In this document: piece by piece, positions 1-12,785 of the stretch
Layout of the letters: every line of letters begins with the position of its first letter
Position numbering within the stretch: position 1 is the first letter of the stretch
DNA from: Bradysia coprophila
Taxonomy: Eukaryota > Arthropoda > Insecta > Diptera > Sciaridae
Reading direction: 5' to 3'
DNA length: 64,000 nt
NCBI RefSeq assembly: GCF_014529535.1
Contig: NW_023503409.1
Span: forward strand, 8,618,390 to 8,682,389
Position numbers and translations under genes: made by a program
Notes under the pieces: generated by a model
Database searches by the model: none
Seen by the model: the letters and a program-made list of their open reading frames with translations, nothing else
Told to the model about the DNA's origin: nothing

Positions 1-3000
1 TGATGGTCGAACTCTCAAGAGACCCGCAAATTTTCTAATATCTTTTTGGCCACGGTTAAACCCTCTGCATCAACTTTTATCAATCAAAATAAGAATAAGG
101 CACCGTCATCAACCATCATAGAAAACTAAAGCGAATTTTTCGACATTAACTAACGTGACTGGTGTTCTTGTCTATATTATCGACAAAAATAATAATATCA
201 CAAAATTACATAGTTCAATTAAAATTAACTAGTTGGAAAACAGCAAAAGGTAAACCAATTATAATTTCAATTATTTTTAAACAAAAAAAAAATTCAAAAA
301 TTAAATGAAACGTGCAATCGCGCCGAGTATCTGTTATAGACTGAATGCGAACATGAATGAACGATGTATTTTAGCTTTCTTAGTCTAAGCGCTCGATTGT
401 ACATTATATATATCACATACAGCTTTGGCGAACGTCTCTCTATATGTGTGCTCGCGGAATATTGGGGGATATTATACACACTAAATGTAAACCGATTCAA
501 TACAAGTCTACTAGTTGTTTACTTTTACGTTTATTATGTGAAAAAGTGCATCGTAAAAAAATGATTATTATTACTTGTCGTACGATTGAGAAAATATGTG
601 GATGGTATTACATATCTTATACCGGTGGGATAACGAAAACGTTCAATTGATTTAGACATGTCTGTTCGATTGTCTCTCCAATAATATATGGGGGATGTTG
701 AGATGAAAAATTCATAGAACAAAAAGTAAAAGTTTCGCATAATTCGCAGAAGACAGTGAAGAAGGTACTCGGGCTCGGAAGCCTGGCCAAAATCGAAATG
801 CTTGTACGCACATTTGTCGTGCAGTGGTATCTGTGGGTCGAGGGGAGAAAATAGCAAAATCCAATAAGAACCATGTTTGCGACCAGAGCGAAGCGAGCAT
901 TTCCACTTTTTCTCCCAGAGCTAAATACAACTTTTTCATCCGTTCGCAGCGTGAATAACCGTTCTTCTCTACGAAACGATCACATCAGTTTGTTACACCA
1001 ATTTTCAATACAGAAGCGAAGTTACAGTTGTAGTGAGAAAAAAAAACTCTCGTTCAACATAGGAAGAACAAGAATTGAGAAAAAAAAACAATTTTCTCAC
1101 CTGAATTGTCAACAGACAATTGTCAACAGACGAAATGCCATTTTCTCACCTTATTTGAGTGGAGAAAATAAGGTTATTCTCGCCGCTCGAATGAAGAATA
1201 CTTTACGAAGACAGAAAACACTTTGAATGTATAGATCAATGTATAGTGATGAAACTTAACCCCATTGCTGCTGGGCTAAAAATACATTACGGAAAATCTA
1301 ATTTTCAAAAAAAAAAATCTTGCTTTGAGTTAACAAGATCGTAATTAGAGAAAAAGGAAATTCTTTCACCACATCGGCCGAAATAATCGGAGTATACATC
1401 CGGATCGTTGGGTTATCAAAGATTAAAGTAACTTTGTGTCAGAGAACATCTGATTTGATTGTAATAGAGATATGGCTATGACGGAGGTCAGAAGTGTCAG
1501 AAAAATTGCTATCTGGAAATAGCTTTGACCATTAACGAGTAAAATTTTTCATTTCGAAAATGTTCTAGGAAATTGTATTTAAATGAGGTGTGTCGGTGAA
1601 GAAGCTTGCTCTGCGAATGTGATAATGATAACCCGTATAGGTACCACAAACTATACTGAATATTTATCGTTCGGATGAGTAAGAAACATCCTTCGATATA
1701 ATCATTAACGAAATGAAAACACAATTTCTCCTTCAGGTATGTAAAAAAAAACGGAAACAAATTTGCGAATGCCTCTTTTGTGTCGACCGTCGAGTAGGTC
1801 GGGTCAAAAAAGAAAGGAAAAACATTTGTTTGATTTACCCAGAATCTAATATTTGAACGTAACGTTCCCGGAAAAAATATCTTTACTTGTCGTATAATGT
1901 CTGTATTGTTAACATGCTGTAACATGTTTCCCACTTGTTATTTTTTTAAGAACACGACAACATACTGAAAATAATGGGTTTTGTAAACTGTATTTTCCCT
2001 CATCGTTCTTCGTTCTAATATCATTATTGTAGCAAATAGGAAGTGGTAAATAAATAAACTCTCCTCTCGGCTACCTTAATATAATGGAAACCGAATTTCT
2101 GTAAATGCAACGAGTCCGATTCTGTATGGACCACAACATTCGAATTATTATATAAGTTACTTACTTTGCACAAAGTGTACACAATATTAATGCTGTACAA
2201 TCGTCATAAACAACTTGAGTTTGTAAACAAATATATTTTTTTCATTTGAATTTCAGATGTGTAAGTTTACAAACGATCGCGGCAAACGTAAAACAACAAC
2301 TTAAAATTGCTTCATATTCTCGCCAGATATCGAAGATCAATCAATTCGCTGCGATAAGCTTTTCTAATGAAATTAAAAGAAGAAAAAAACCGTTGACGAT
2401 GTTTTGCTATTAAAAATGTGCGTCTTGTACAAGGTCACGTTGGTTGTACGATAAAATAGCAAACAAACAAGCTATACATCGAACCGATTATATGTGTATT
2501 CAAATATTGAGGAAGTGTGTTATTTTGCAATGTATATAAATCATCAATAAAACCGGGTACGTCTCTTCCTAAGCATACTTGAGCTAGTTTTTATAATGAT
2601 ACGCGAATTGTGTGTATTATTGTATAGGAGTCGAAAAATTCGCGTTAGGCAGCAGTAAATAGACTCGCTGGTGTTCACATTTCATCGAATAAAAAGCAAA
2701 AATAACAAAAACAAATTCGCAAATTCTGCGTAGTTAGTTTATTCAATAAAAAAAAAAAAAACAAAAATTCGCAAACACTTTGAGGAAAGTGCTAATCTCT
2801 TTGCGTGGATATTTTTTTGTGATTGGTAAAAAGGTGCGTGCGTACGAAAATGATAAGAAAATGATATATTGTTGCACAACAGTCATTTGAATCTGCTTGT
2901 GTTTATATTCAAGGTTGCCAAATCACGCTCCACTTCAGAGAGATTAGAATGTTTAGTTTGGAAGAGGGCAGGGATAAATATTACGAAACTAAAGATAATT

Positions 3001-3482
3001 TGCTGTTTTATTATGATGAATGGGAAATTGATAAGGCGATTTATTTCAGTTACGGCGTACTTTCTTTTTGCGAATTCCTCTCGATAAAATCAATTTTTTA
3101 TTATAAATCGAAGAAATAGATTTTTCTGATTTTTTTTTTTTTGATTTTTTAAATAAGATGAAAAGTTTAAGAATCAGACATTGGTACGAACAGTCAGAAA
3201 CAACTTACTATCTTTTAGATACAGCTAGTCATCTGTTATCGACATCAACGACACAAGTAAAAGATGATCCCTCACTGGTGTTCGCTTATATAGCCAAACG
3301 TACACATAACCTAATTGAGTACAAGAATTTCTATGATGCTTCAAACAAATGAAGTAACAGATTTAAATGGTAATGTGGTTTTACGTTTGTCGCTTTTGAA
3401 AGGTTAATCTGTTACAGACGGCAAGCACATATGGCCAGTATTTTATTATCGGCTCTATTAGGTATCGGGGAATTTGGCTAAC
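1..3482. other. non-coding AT-rich stretch
   Basis: No open frame here resembles a known protein and no convincing exon pair was found. The stretch is rich in A/T homopolymers (several A runs of 10 or more). A 13-base unit, aattgtcaacaga, occurs twice back to back near 1104-1131. The remainder looks like ordinary insect intergenic DNA, possibly with decayed repeats. Confidence 0.5.
3402..3450 (+). repeat. dispersed repeat, gacggcaagca family
   Basis: A block around the word gttacagacggcaagca recurs inverted at about 19541-19575 and in direct orientation at about 23520-23560, where tttaacct..cagacggcaagcatatgacgagtatta is the fuller form. The three copies lie in otherwise unrelated non-coding DNA, so this is a dispersed repeat whose full length I cannot define from one window. 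Confidence 0.55.
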
Positions 3483-3663
3483 GGTGCCGAAGGAACGCGC
3501 TTTCAAACTACGTAAAAGGTTAACTCGCACACGCAAGTTTATTGCTGCAAATGCTTTTTAGCCATGTCATCGACTTAATGACTCCTTTTACAAAATGTTG
3601 GTGTCGAAAAATCGTGTACGAGTTCACCTTTTACGTAGTTTAAAAGTGCGTTGTTTTAGCACC
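3483..3663. mobile_element. hairpin MITE with ~50-bp terminal inverted repeats
   Basis: The left arm (3483-3533, beginning ggtgccgaaggaacgcgc) and the reverse complement of the right arm (3612-3663) match over about 50 bases with scattered mismatches. They share the block aaactacgtaaaagg. The interior of about 80 bp codes for nothing. The structure fits a non-autonomous inverted-repeat element. The target duplication is not clear, so the family is unassigned. Confidence 0.65.
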
Positions 3664-4933
3664 CCACGCCGCTCTATCGCATTAGTAACATCTGAAAGTT
3701 CACTCAGGCTCAAATCAAATCTTTGGATCCACTCGACCAACTTTGGCCATTATTCGAAATTAAGCCTTTAGTCTCGTATTTTTTGCCTTTCATGACCCAT
3801 TTTTTGTTAGATTTTCTAGCTCCTCCCTCGCGAGTTGCGGCATCCACCTATTTTCATAGCCGGAATGTACGGATCAACATAGCACTAGGGGATTTTCTCA
3901 AGTGGTACCATCCATGCTTCCATAGCTGAATGCGAACGAACATAAGCGACATGATTTATTACAAGAGTTGAAAATGGCACATTACAGACCAAACATACCC
4001 CAGTACATCGTATGGGACTGAAAAGGAGTTTCTTTACAATTGAATTCCTCGTTTGAATTTTGTTAAAACTTTAAATAAATTCTCAGTGATTTCTGCAAAT
4101 TTTACTGTCAAAATGCATTGTATGGTGTTCCTTTACATCTGACGAATTTCTCATATAAAAAAAAAACATTTGCTCTAAGGTCGACTCGATGAATAGAGGA
4201 TATAACAACTGCTAGACATTTTACTTTGTGGTGGGTGTCATAAAAATGCCATTCCCGACTACTTTAAATCTGAAGAATGCAAATATGTTCGAAAAGTTGT
4301 ATTCCACTGAAGGAATACGATTCTCATTGTTCAAATGGGAATAAGATCCTGATAAGAAATTCATTGAAAGCATTCTTTACTTTTTAAATAACAAAGGGAT
4401 TCTCGTTTTAATTAAATGAATGCAAACGATGAATAATGCACTCGAAAATTTGCCATAAATGAACTTTCCTCATGACAAATAATGTAAGTAAATGGAGATG
4501 ACAGTATAAATGAAACCGAATGCTAGACGTAATTGTTACACAGAAAATGTGACACTGCTTCTCATTAACAATTCAAAATTTTATTGTAATTAATCTTACA
4601 TTTTATAATAGAAGTTGAATTTATAGATATAACCACCCTTTGTGCTAGCAGATGATGATGATTTAAAGCCAATTTATTACAGATGAGAATGGAACTATAC
4701 CGACAAAAGTGTCTTGAGTTCGGAAAATAAATGATTTATTGTGCCGGAGACACAACTTCTTTTTTAATTACAAAATGAAATGCGGCTATAAATTTTGATT
4801 ACCGCCTAATGTGTTTGTTCTATCTGCAATTAAATCATTATGCGAGATTGTGAACGATAAATGAAAATGTTTTCGGTTTTACTACAAGTAGTATGGTGAC
4901 TAAGAAAATGCAGAGCGCCAAAAAAGTAATATA
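3664..4933. other. non-coding stretch
   Basis: I see no gene, RNA or clear repeat here. A short frame at about 3723-3929 has no recognisable domain or splice partner. Confidence 0.45.
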
Positions 4934-6047
4934 GGGTACCGACACCAGTATTCGGCCGAATAAGAATTGTGGCTGACTTTACTGATTTTATTATAAATGT
5001 TAATAAAATTAATATCCGCCTCTTGAATTTTAATTGGATTTAGCATTTAATTAAGATTTTTTTAAGGATAATTACGGATATTTAATTAATTATTTCTTAT
5101 TTTTAATTAAATCTTAAAGTTGAAAAACACAAATTCTCTAGTTATCGGCCACAATTTTCAGTGTTCGGCCATTCAGCTCTAGTTATCGGCCACAAATGTC
5201 AAGCGTCGAAATTTATTAATTTTCATTTATCAAATTATTACTTTTCAGACTTAAAACACTTTGTTGTGATTAATTAACTAATATTAATGAGGAAAATCAC
5301 CAAATATCATTGATTTAACTAGTTTATTGACACGTTTTTGCAATGAAATGATGCGCTGTTTTGTTCACACACGACGCACACAATACAATGTGCAACACAA
5401 GGGACCATGACAGATGTGCCGCAAGTTTGTTTACAATTTTCACATCATCTTGGATGGCTAATAATTCAGTGAATTTTCCTTTTTTCGAGTATCTGTCACT
5501 GTTTAGTGATAATAAAGGTTCCAAACTAATTAAACATCGAGTAAAAACAGAGAAAACAATAAATCGAAGGTGAATTAAATAGTAAATGAAATGTGGCCGA
5601 TAACTAGATTTTGTTGAGAAAACCTGTACCCAATTTTCGGCCACAAATAAATAACGTGAATTTAACTGTTTTATCAATAAAAATGCTCAAAATCTATAGT
5701 CAATCAATGAAATAATGCCTAATTAATTGATTAGAACACATAAATGCATAGAAAAACTAAATTTTACGCGAAAAACACTTCCTTTAGTAGAGCACTACAA
5801 TTCGGTGATTGCTTAAAAAAATGGTAACGCTTTGTCTGTTTTGTGACATCAATAGCTTACAACAGTAATTAAGAACGTTTAAAATAATTATTGGGAGCGA
5901 TAACTATCCAGAAATAATGTTAATGCGATAAATTTGCAAGAGAAAATAATCTTAATTAATTTATTAATTGATTTAATTGTTTTATTTAATCTTAAAGTCT
6001 GAAGTGGCCGATAACTGGGAGGTGGCCGAATACTGGTGTCGGTACCC
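4934..6047. mobile_element. 1.1-kb TIR element flanked by TA, non-autonomous
   Basis: The ends form a 24-bp perfect inverted repeat, gggtaccgacaccagtattc..., extending to 26 bp if the flanking TA is counted. A TA dinucleotide sits directly outside both ends, as expected for Tc1/mariner-type target duplication. Inside, the word tatcggccac recurs in both orientations near both ends (about 5143, 5196, 5592 and 6006), like subterminal transposase-binding motifs. The only longer frame, about 5324-5677 on the minus strand, shows no DDE/D transposase motif, so the copy is presumably mobilised in trans or dead. Confidence 0.8.
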
Positions 6048-6715
6048 TACTCAGCTGAACAACAAAACTAAACCATGTGCTTTGATGAAATGCCAAAAAA
6101 TTTAAATTTAGATTTTGTCATTCTCAAACAGATCGTTTCGGTTTCTATTGAAATGGCAAAATATTAATATAATGTTTGGTAATATGCTTCTTGCTATTAT
6201 CTTGGTTTCCTTCGCATTTCTCTATCCATTCGATGAATCCTTCGATGTGGAATAAACGAGAAATTGAGTCACGTGGAATGTATATTTCGAGTTAGCTGAA
6301 TCATCTTGAAAATTGTTTATGAGACCCAATATATTATGTAGTTGTCTCGTGTTCGCTAGCAAAAGAAAAAGAGCTTCATTCGTGTTGGAGAACTAGTTTT
6401 GTATGAGAAAAGAAAATGTTCAAAAAAGAACAACAGCAGCGAGGGATTCAATTTCAGTGTACGGTGACTGAAATGTTCGTTATATTGTAAACGGTTTCGA
6501 TCAATGTTATTCGATGAGTTAGTTCATTTATTCTGCAAGTGAAGTTTGCCAATTAATTCCGTTTATTATTAAACAATATTCTATGTCGAATTAAGTGGAT
6601 GAAAGCTTCTACACAATAAAAAGCACCAAATAGTATCCATTTCCCAATCAATGTTGCCATAATGGTTGTCATAAGAGGATCGTGCCATCAACAAGGAATG
6701 CCAGTTTAGACTACT
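6048..6715. other. non-coding stretch
   Basis: AT-rich DNA between the TIR element and the 3' end of the Cys-rich peptide gene. It should contain the 3' UTR of that minus-strand gene. Nothing else is recognisable. Confidence 0.45.
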
Positions 6716-6990
6716 CTACCCCCAAGCACTTCCGTAACAATTAGCCTGTCCACCATCGCAACGTCCACCTTGCCTGTAACCGAATCCATTACAGCAAGCA
6801 CCAACGTTTCCACCACTTCCACACACTTCATTACATTCTCTAACATTCGCCGCTGCAACTTTAACGGTAGAGATTTAAAGTGTTTACTAAGACTATTCCC
6901 AAACGAAATTTCAATCCAATTTTTCTCACCTATGGCAAATGCAATGGCAAACACCACAAAACAAGAAATGAGAATAATTTTAGAGTTCAT
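6716..6990 (-). CDS. secreted six-cysteine peptide, diapausin-like
   Basis: Two exons: 6930-6990 and 6852-6716, with a 77-bp intron (GTGAGA donor, TTGCAG acceptor, phase 1). The product is 65 residues. It has a hydrophobic signal peptide (MNSKIILISCFVVFAIAFAI) and a mature part of about 43 residues beginning near NVRECNEVC. The mature cysteines are at 27, 31, 40, 41, 52 and 59, giving C-x3-C-x8-CC-x10-C-x6-C, with a glycine-rich GGRCDGG turn. This order and the CC pair followed by a G-x-G-Y stretch match the diapausin family of small insect antifungal or ion-channel-active peptides. That family placement is by cysteine pattern only and remains tentative. A TATA box lies upstream at 7068-7073. 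Ignoring the intron gives a different, unconvincing reading of the same DNA. A secreted immune or diapause role is inference. Confidence 0.75.
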
Positions 6991-7067
6991 GAGTTTTAGA
7001 GTTCCTTTTAATAGTACAGAATCAATTGAAATTGAAAACTGAACGGTGGAGGCATTTAGTCGAGCCC

Positions 7068-7073
7068 TATATA
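7068..7073 (-). promoter_or_regulatory. TATA box of the Cys-rich peptide gene
   Basis: On the minus strand the sequence reads GTATATAGGGCTCG. The TATATA lies 78 bases before the ATG at 6990, which places transcription start near 7040 and leaves a 5' UTR of about 50 bases. Strong TATA boxes are common in inducible secreted-peptide genes. Confidence 0.6.
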
Positions 7074-7079
7074 CTTTTG

Positions 7080-10000
7080 CGGGTTAAAAAAACCTTTTGT
7101 CAAAGATTTTTTAAATTTAATTATGATGAAAGCATCTGCAGTTATGGTAATTATGGGGTTTTCACAATTACCGTCAACAAATACCGATTTTAATATCAAT
7201 AAACCAACTAGAACCGCATAAGTTCAGTGAAATAGTAGAAAGAGAAAAAAATATCGGATAATTGTTGTTGCTGGAATTTCCAGAAATAAGTAATTCTGTC
7301 GCACATTGAGTCCGATCATAAACTACGCAACACTAATGCGGTTCGGACGAGCAGAACTTTTGAGTTGCTTACACGTAAGCAGATTGAATGGAACCAGTGC
7401 AGAGCAAAAACCATTGAATTTCTGTTGATAAATGATTAAAACTTCCTCTGGGAGAATATTTTTCGAATCGGTAGGAATGCCAAAAGCTTTTGTACGAAAA
7501 ACAGAGGAATTTCTACATCGAAGTGGAAAATTAAAATAGAAATTTCAATGGAAATGGTAATTGCTTTGAATTTACCAAAGGTAGTTCCTTTTTCCATAAA
7601 AAAAATCAACAAAACACACAGTCAACTAATTATGACTATGATTCGTTTACGGCGTATAAATTCTCTAACAATACTCTCAGTAATTTTTGTTTTGTTTTTT
7701 TTATGCTTTATGAAAATAACAAGAGGAAAAAGCATCCCATCAAATAATTCTGCATGATAAAACAAAATGCAGGTTCTGTTCTAACACATTTCCACAGTAG
7801 AATAACTGAGAAAAGTAACCAGTCAACCAAAATATATTGAATTTAGATTGACGTAGCTCTTGATGCACAATATAAGTAGTTTCAGCAACAACAAAAAATC
7901 AAATTCAAATGCACACGGGTAAACATCAATATAATATTGAATAGAAGCAAAGCGGAAGACAGTATGCGAATTGCATTTATTTCGAGTTTCGCAAAAAAAA
8001 ATTCAGAGCTTTTAGTGAGTGCTTTTATCACAAATTTATGTTTCAATCGTGCATTATCTCAATGCATTTACCTATCTGTCTACCTATGCGCCCTAATAGG
8101 TACTTCCCTTACTTCTATAGAACTTCATAGAAAGTGGAATATGTTTAAAACACAGCGAATCATCAAAAAACAACCTCATTAAAAAGTTCGTTAATAGCAA
8201 GCTAAGTGTGTATGCATCGCAAATTATAAAACATGTTTCCCATGAATTGATAAATATTATAAATACGTCACATCGAAGCGCTTGTCCATACGTAACACAT
8301 TCTGCTGTTAATATAAACGAATCAGCAGATATTCACGAATCTGAACTGAACTTATTTCATTACACATCACGCGACATTTTAACTGCTCAGCGATTGGACG
8401 AATCGAAAGGCTCGTATTGCGACTCATATTTTATCCGAAAGAATGTGAATATCGTACGATACTCGCATACAACTGAAACGCAAACTGTACAAACTTAAAT
8501 AACAAAATTAATAATTTTTTTTTTCTTTTAAATTTATATCTCAAATCAAGGTTTTCTGCTTTCTTAATCATATACCGGCAGCTAAATTTAAATAATGTTA
8601 TTTTGTTAGAGAAGTTTTGTTGTTCTTGTTATGCTGCACAGAGAGTGGTTGGTATGTAAAACATAATAATGAAAACAAATTGTCCCCGCGAATTTTCAAC
8701 TAATTTATTCGAGAGCTTCAGACTTTGTTGCTTGGGAAGAAGAAGGAGGTGTGTTTGTGATAAATTTGTTTTGATATTTGTTTTTGTTAGAAGTAGTTTT
8801 GTTTACGATTCGAAATTAGCTAAATGAAGATATGAGACCTTGAAACATAAAAATTAGCACAGAAAATAAATTCGAAATACTTTTTCTGGTATTACTTGAA
8901 ATTGGGGTAACAGGTGCAGAACATCATTTTTATTTTGCACTGGAAAAGTATCAAGGAATCTCAATTTTAGGTCGAATGAATTAGAACGAAAATTTCGCAG
9001 ATCTTCTGTTCATCTTTATACTACTAACACTACCACTACTGCACTACTCCTACAACTGAAACTACTACAACAAATATGATAATTTATTAAGAATAACTTT
9101 CAATGTTAAGTGATTCGTCGTTTTCATATAAGGGCTAGCAGATACGTGAACACTAGTTATTGCAGTGCCTATTTTCGGGAAAACATATTTCGATGTTTTT
9201 CGTCATTTTACGTGAAATTAAGAAAATTAAGAAAAAACGTAGGAAAACTCCGGAAAATGAGTGAAAATATTTCTCAAGAATATTCCCTGAATTATTGACG
9301 CTCGCAAATCACTCAGAGAGTTGATTTATACTGAGCACTAGTCCATTTACCACACAATGTATGAAACTTTTCTTGTGGGTTAGGGATGACTATTCATAAA
9401 TATTAGTCAGTTTCCGTGGTCCCACCCTAATCGTACCAGTATCATTAGGAAACCGCAACCTATCTCTTTATTACCTCGTTCAATCACCAATGATATGAAT
9501 TAATGGATTCACCAAAAGGGTTTGAAAGATTCATAAAACTGATTGAGTTCTGTCAAGACATACTTTTTATCATTTTTTACCATTTTCTTCTACACTTTTT
9601 TTTTAAACATGAGCCATTTTCGATAAAATTTATTCGATTGATAAAATATCGATATTTTCCGAAATTCAATATCAATCGAGTCTTATTGACAATCGACAAA
9701 TATATCGATTCATAATTGGTAAATTCCGACTGAAAATTCCATAAACATTCGATTAAAATCGATTATTTGGAAATTCTATCACCGATTGATGATAATCAGT
9801 GAACATGACTTGATGGTAAAAAAAAATATTTAAGGAATGTCTCGCCCAAATATATGGCACTAAGTTATATGAGTCTTTGGACCGCAAAAACGAGATAATT
9901 CTGGAGGCCAATCGACTCAGTACAGAGACATTAATACAGTACATATTGCTGAACAAAAACATTCGGAATTTCATACTGAAATCCCTATCTATCTTAACAT

Positions 10001-10783
10001 CTTCCTAATCACAACTATACTTATTTCAATAAATATATTCTTGTCACTTTCATTAAACATTGTCGGGTCCGGAACATAAATTGAAATATGTACTTTCAAA
10101 ACGAGATGCACCACATTTATTACAATGTGTCCGACAAAAGACATCTAAGTTCCTATAACAGTGAACATTTTCGTTACCCTGAAATATTTATCGAGACCAG
10201 ACATGTACATGATAAAATCCCACCCACTTCTTGCTTCATGTAGTTTATGAGCGATCTCCACTTCTTGTTGACATAAAAACCTTTACTTCTTCTTCATCAC
10301 AGACTTTTATTATTGTTGTTACTACCAATTTTTCTAACATTATTTACCAATGCTTTTTGTGTGGTAAGTGTTGCGTGGGTCTGTACGTATTAGACAATTT
10401 TTTTCCATTACATATACGTATCAAAGGATCGGAAACAAACAGAAGATACCAGTAGCATATGTAAATTATTAAATGGTTATAGACAGTTAATATTAATTTA
10501 AACAACGGTTACGAGAATACACAAAAAGTTGTTCAGCTCGATGTATATTATAAAACAACCAATACAACTAATTCCATATACTGAAACGTATACGTATAGT
10601 GTTCGATTATATACAGAAATATAAGAGGCAAACATACACAATATACACTTGCACTAAAAAAGAAACTGCAAAATGTTCGCGCAAATGAACTACGTAAATT
10701 ACATCGATGTTTTTATTAGACTCGCTATATAATATACGTAATAGTGACGCATTAAAATCGCTTTGTTTTCCCAAGACAGCGAA
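7080..10783. other. long non-coding stretch
   Basis: No gene could be supported. Short frames at 7548-7757, 7937-8182 and 8208-8498 have no domain, signal peptide or splice partner. The stretch holds simple-sequence DNA (actactacaac-type near 9020-9070) and a region near 9620-9780 rich in the word tatcgat. Confidence 0.45.
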
Positions 10784-10927
10784 TTAGTTATTTATGACAT
10801 CGAGTGCGAAGTACTTTATTAGACTCTAGATGTGTAATTATGACATGCAGCCGCAGGCCATGTGTCATAATACACAACATGAGCCTAATCAAGTGCTTTG
10901 CACCGAGATTCATACAACGTTTTATGC
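10784..10927 (+). mobile_element. variable-stem hairpin element, member A
   Basis: The left end ttagttatttat (10784-10795) and right end atacaacgttttatgc (10912-10927) bracket a long imperfect hairpin. Its arms run from about 10796 and pair with sequence ending at about 10911. The apex carries ccgcagg (10851-10857). The 5' stem contains TAG at 10827-10829, just before ATGTGT; the facing strand reads ACA/T there rather than the CGT seen in other members. The same ends and apex recur in hairpins at 32.6, 37.9, 38.1 and 42.7 kb with different stem sequences. Confidence 0.65.
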
Positions 10928-12785
10928 CATAGAGGCGTCTAAAGTTTGCAGTTTTCGAACATTATGATCTCGACTTGCATAAACATATAATTGAATTTGG
11001 TGGAAAAGCAGTTGTTGAAACGATGCAGCACGTATTCCAGAGACGCTGATAAATATAAAAGAAGTCAATGTTCGTCACCTGTTTCACTAAATGTAGCATT
11101 TATGCGAACAAACGATTTTGATAAAATTGAAGGTGGAATGAACTCAGCTGTGTAAAGTTACATTAACGTGAAACAACAACAAGTACTCGTGCACCATATG
11201 GCAATGTTATTGTGTCTCTACTTAAATATTAAATATTAAAAATGTGTCATTTTACGGTTTACGGCTGTACTTCTCGTCGAATGAACAAACATTTCCTCCT
11301 ATGTAAAAAGACATTCGAGAAAGATAAATTTAATTTTTAAACTAAAGAACCCTTCACTGTTATCTCACTGCCGTCTGGTAAGAGTGCTCTTCCAACGGGC
11401 ATTGAGTGGATATCCATTACATTAACACTGACACAGCTATATACAGTCAGAACAAACAAAATGTTTAAAAATCAAACAATTTATCGTCAAACAACCCAAA
11501 CAAAGTGCAAACAACACGGCAATGTAAATAAAATCAACTGACTTCTACTTCATGGGTGTCGTTGATTGTATCAAATAAAAAGAATGGAACTGGAAAATGG
11601 TTGGGCAACGGAATTTGCACCTTCCAAATTCAGTTGTTTATCGGATATAGAAAATCTAATGGCAATCACGTCCTACAAAATACTGTTCAACTGAAAATAG
11701 ACTTTTTCCTATCGAATTGAGCTTTGGGGAGCAAAGATTACAAAAACTTTTTCAAATTTTCATAAACAGTCGAACTTATCAATTTGTCTCCTTCACAGCT
11801 GCAAATGAAACCGGCTTTTCATATTCTATCATACGATGTTCTACGTATATTTCTATTACGTATTTCCATCGATTCGAATGAACGTTAAATGTATACAAAG
11901 GCTTCCCTGCTGTTCAAGTGCAAAGTTCACAAAATGATTAAGTAGAGAAGTTTCATTAAATGTTCATGATAACAGAACCATTTGCTTAGTCATTTCGTTG
12001 CAAAATCCGTGTAAGACTTCATTTAAATAAATACAAAAAAAAAATAAACAAAGAAAGGGCGCATGTTTCGTTAATTTTGACCTTGCCCATCCCTTGGTGG
12101 AATCGGTATGAATGATTGGCCCTTGAAGTCAGACCATAATATCGATTGACAATTTTTCTTCTGCATGGAAGACAATAACCACACACCACAAAATCAATAA
12201 CTAATTCAATAAAATCAATATCAATGAAAGGTTTTTAAACCTTTGCATGTTTCACTGTTGCTTTAAATATTCATATTGACATCAATATCTATATAGAACA
12301 AAGACTTGTAATAACTACAAAGACATTGTGGTGAAATTACAATTCATTGAAATTCATAAAACTAAAATTGACTTACCGTTTTAACAACTGTAGGGCCAAT
12401 TCAGGAATTCGTGGTTGAATCTGCGAGGATATTTAGCTGTATTTATCACTTTGTATATTTTCCTCACTATTAAATCACAAATCACACACAAGATCACAGA
12501 AAAAAACACCACTCTAGCCCGGCGAATTTCTATATGTCAAAGTTATTGTACCTCGCACGATGAGCGAAAAAAGTAGTCTGGCTGCTCTGGCTGTTTTACA
12601 CAATTTATAGGCAAAGTGACCTGCACATTGTATACATTGTAATAGATCTGTGGATCATTCGCAAAGGATTTCCTCTATCTTTAGGATCTGTAAGCTCATC
12701 TTATAGATCTGAGATCTGTTCCAAGGTTGTTTCAACTGTCAAAGCAGCATCCATGGAGATATAACCAAAATAGTTGGCTGGCCTG
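10928..12785. other. non-coding stretch
   Basis: AT-rich with no supported gene or RNA. The last part (about 12640-12770) contains a gatctgt-rich patch. The sequence tctgttccaaggtt within it recurs near 14312, suggesting decayed repeat ends. Confidence 0.4.

Noticed and set aside
873-1226. 117-codon open frame on the plus strand
   Set aside because: Composition is lysine/asparagine-rich from A-runs, with no domain and no splice or promoter support.
5324-5677. 117-codon frame inside the TA-flanked TIR element, considered as a transposase
   Set aside because: No DDE/D catalytic pattern or DNA-binding motif is visible, and it is far too short.
8208-8498. 96-codon open frame on the plus strand
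   Set aside because: No signal peptide, domain or exon partner; likely chance in a long non-coding stretch.
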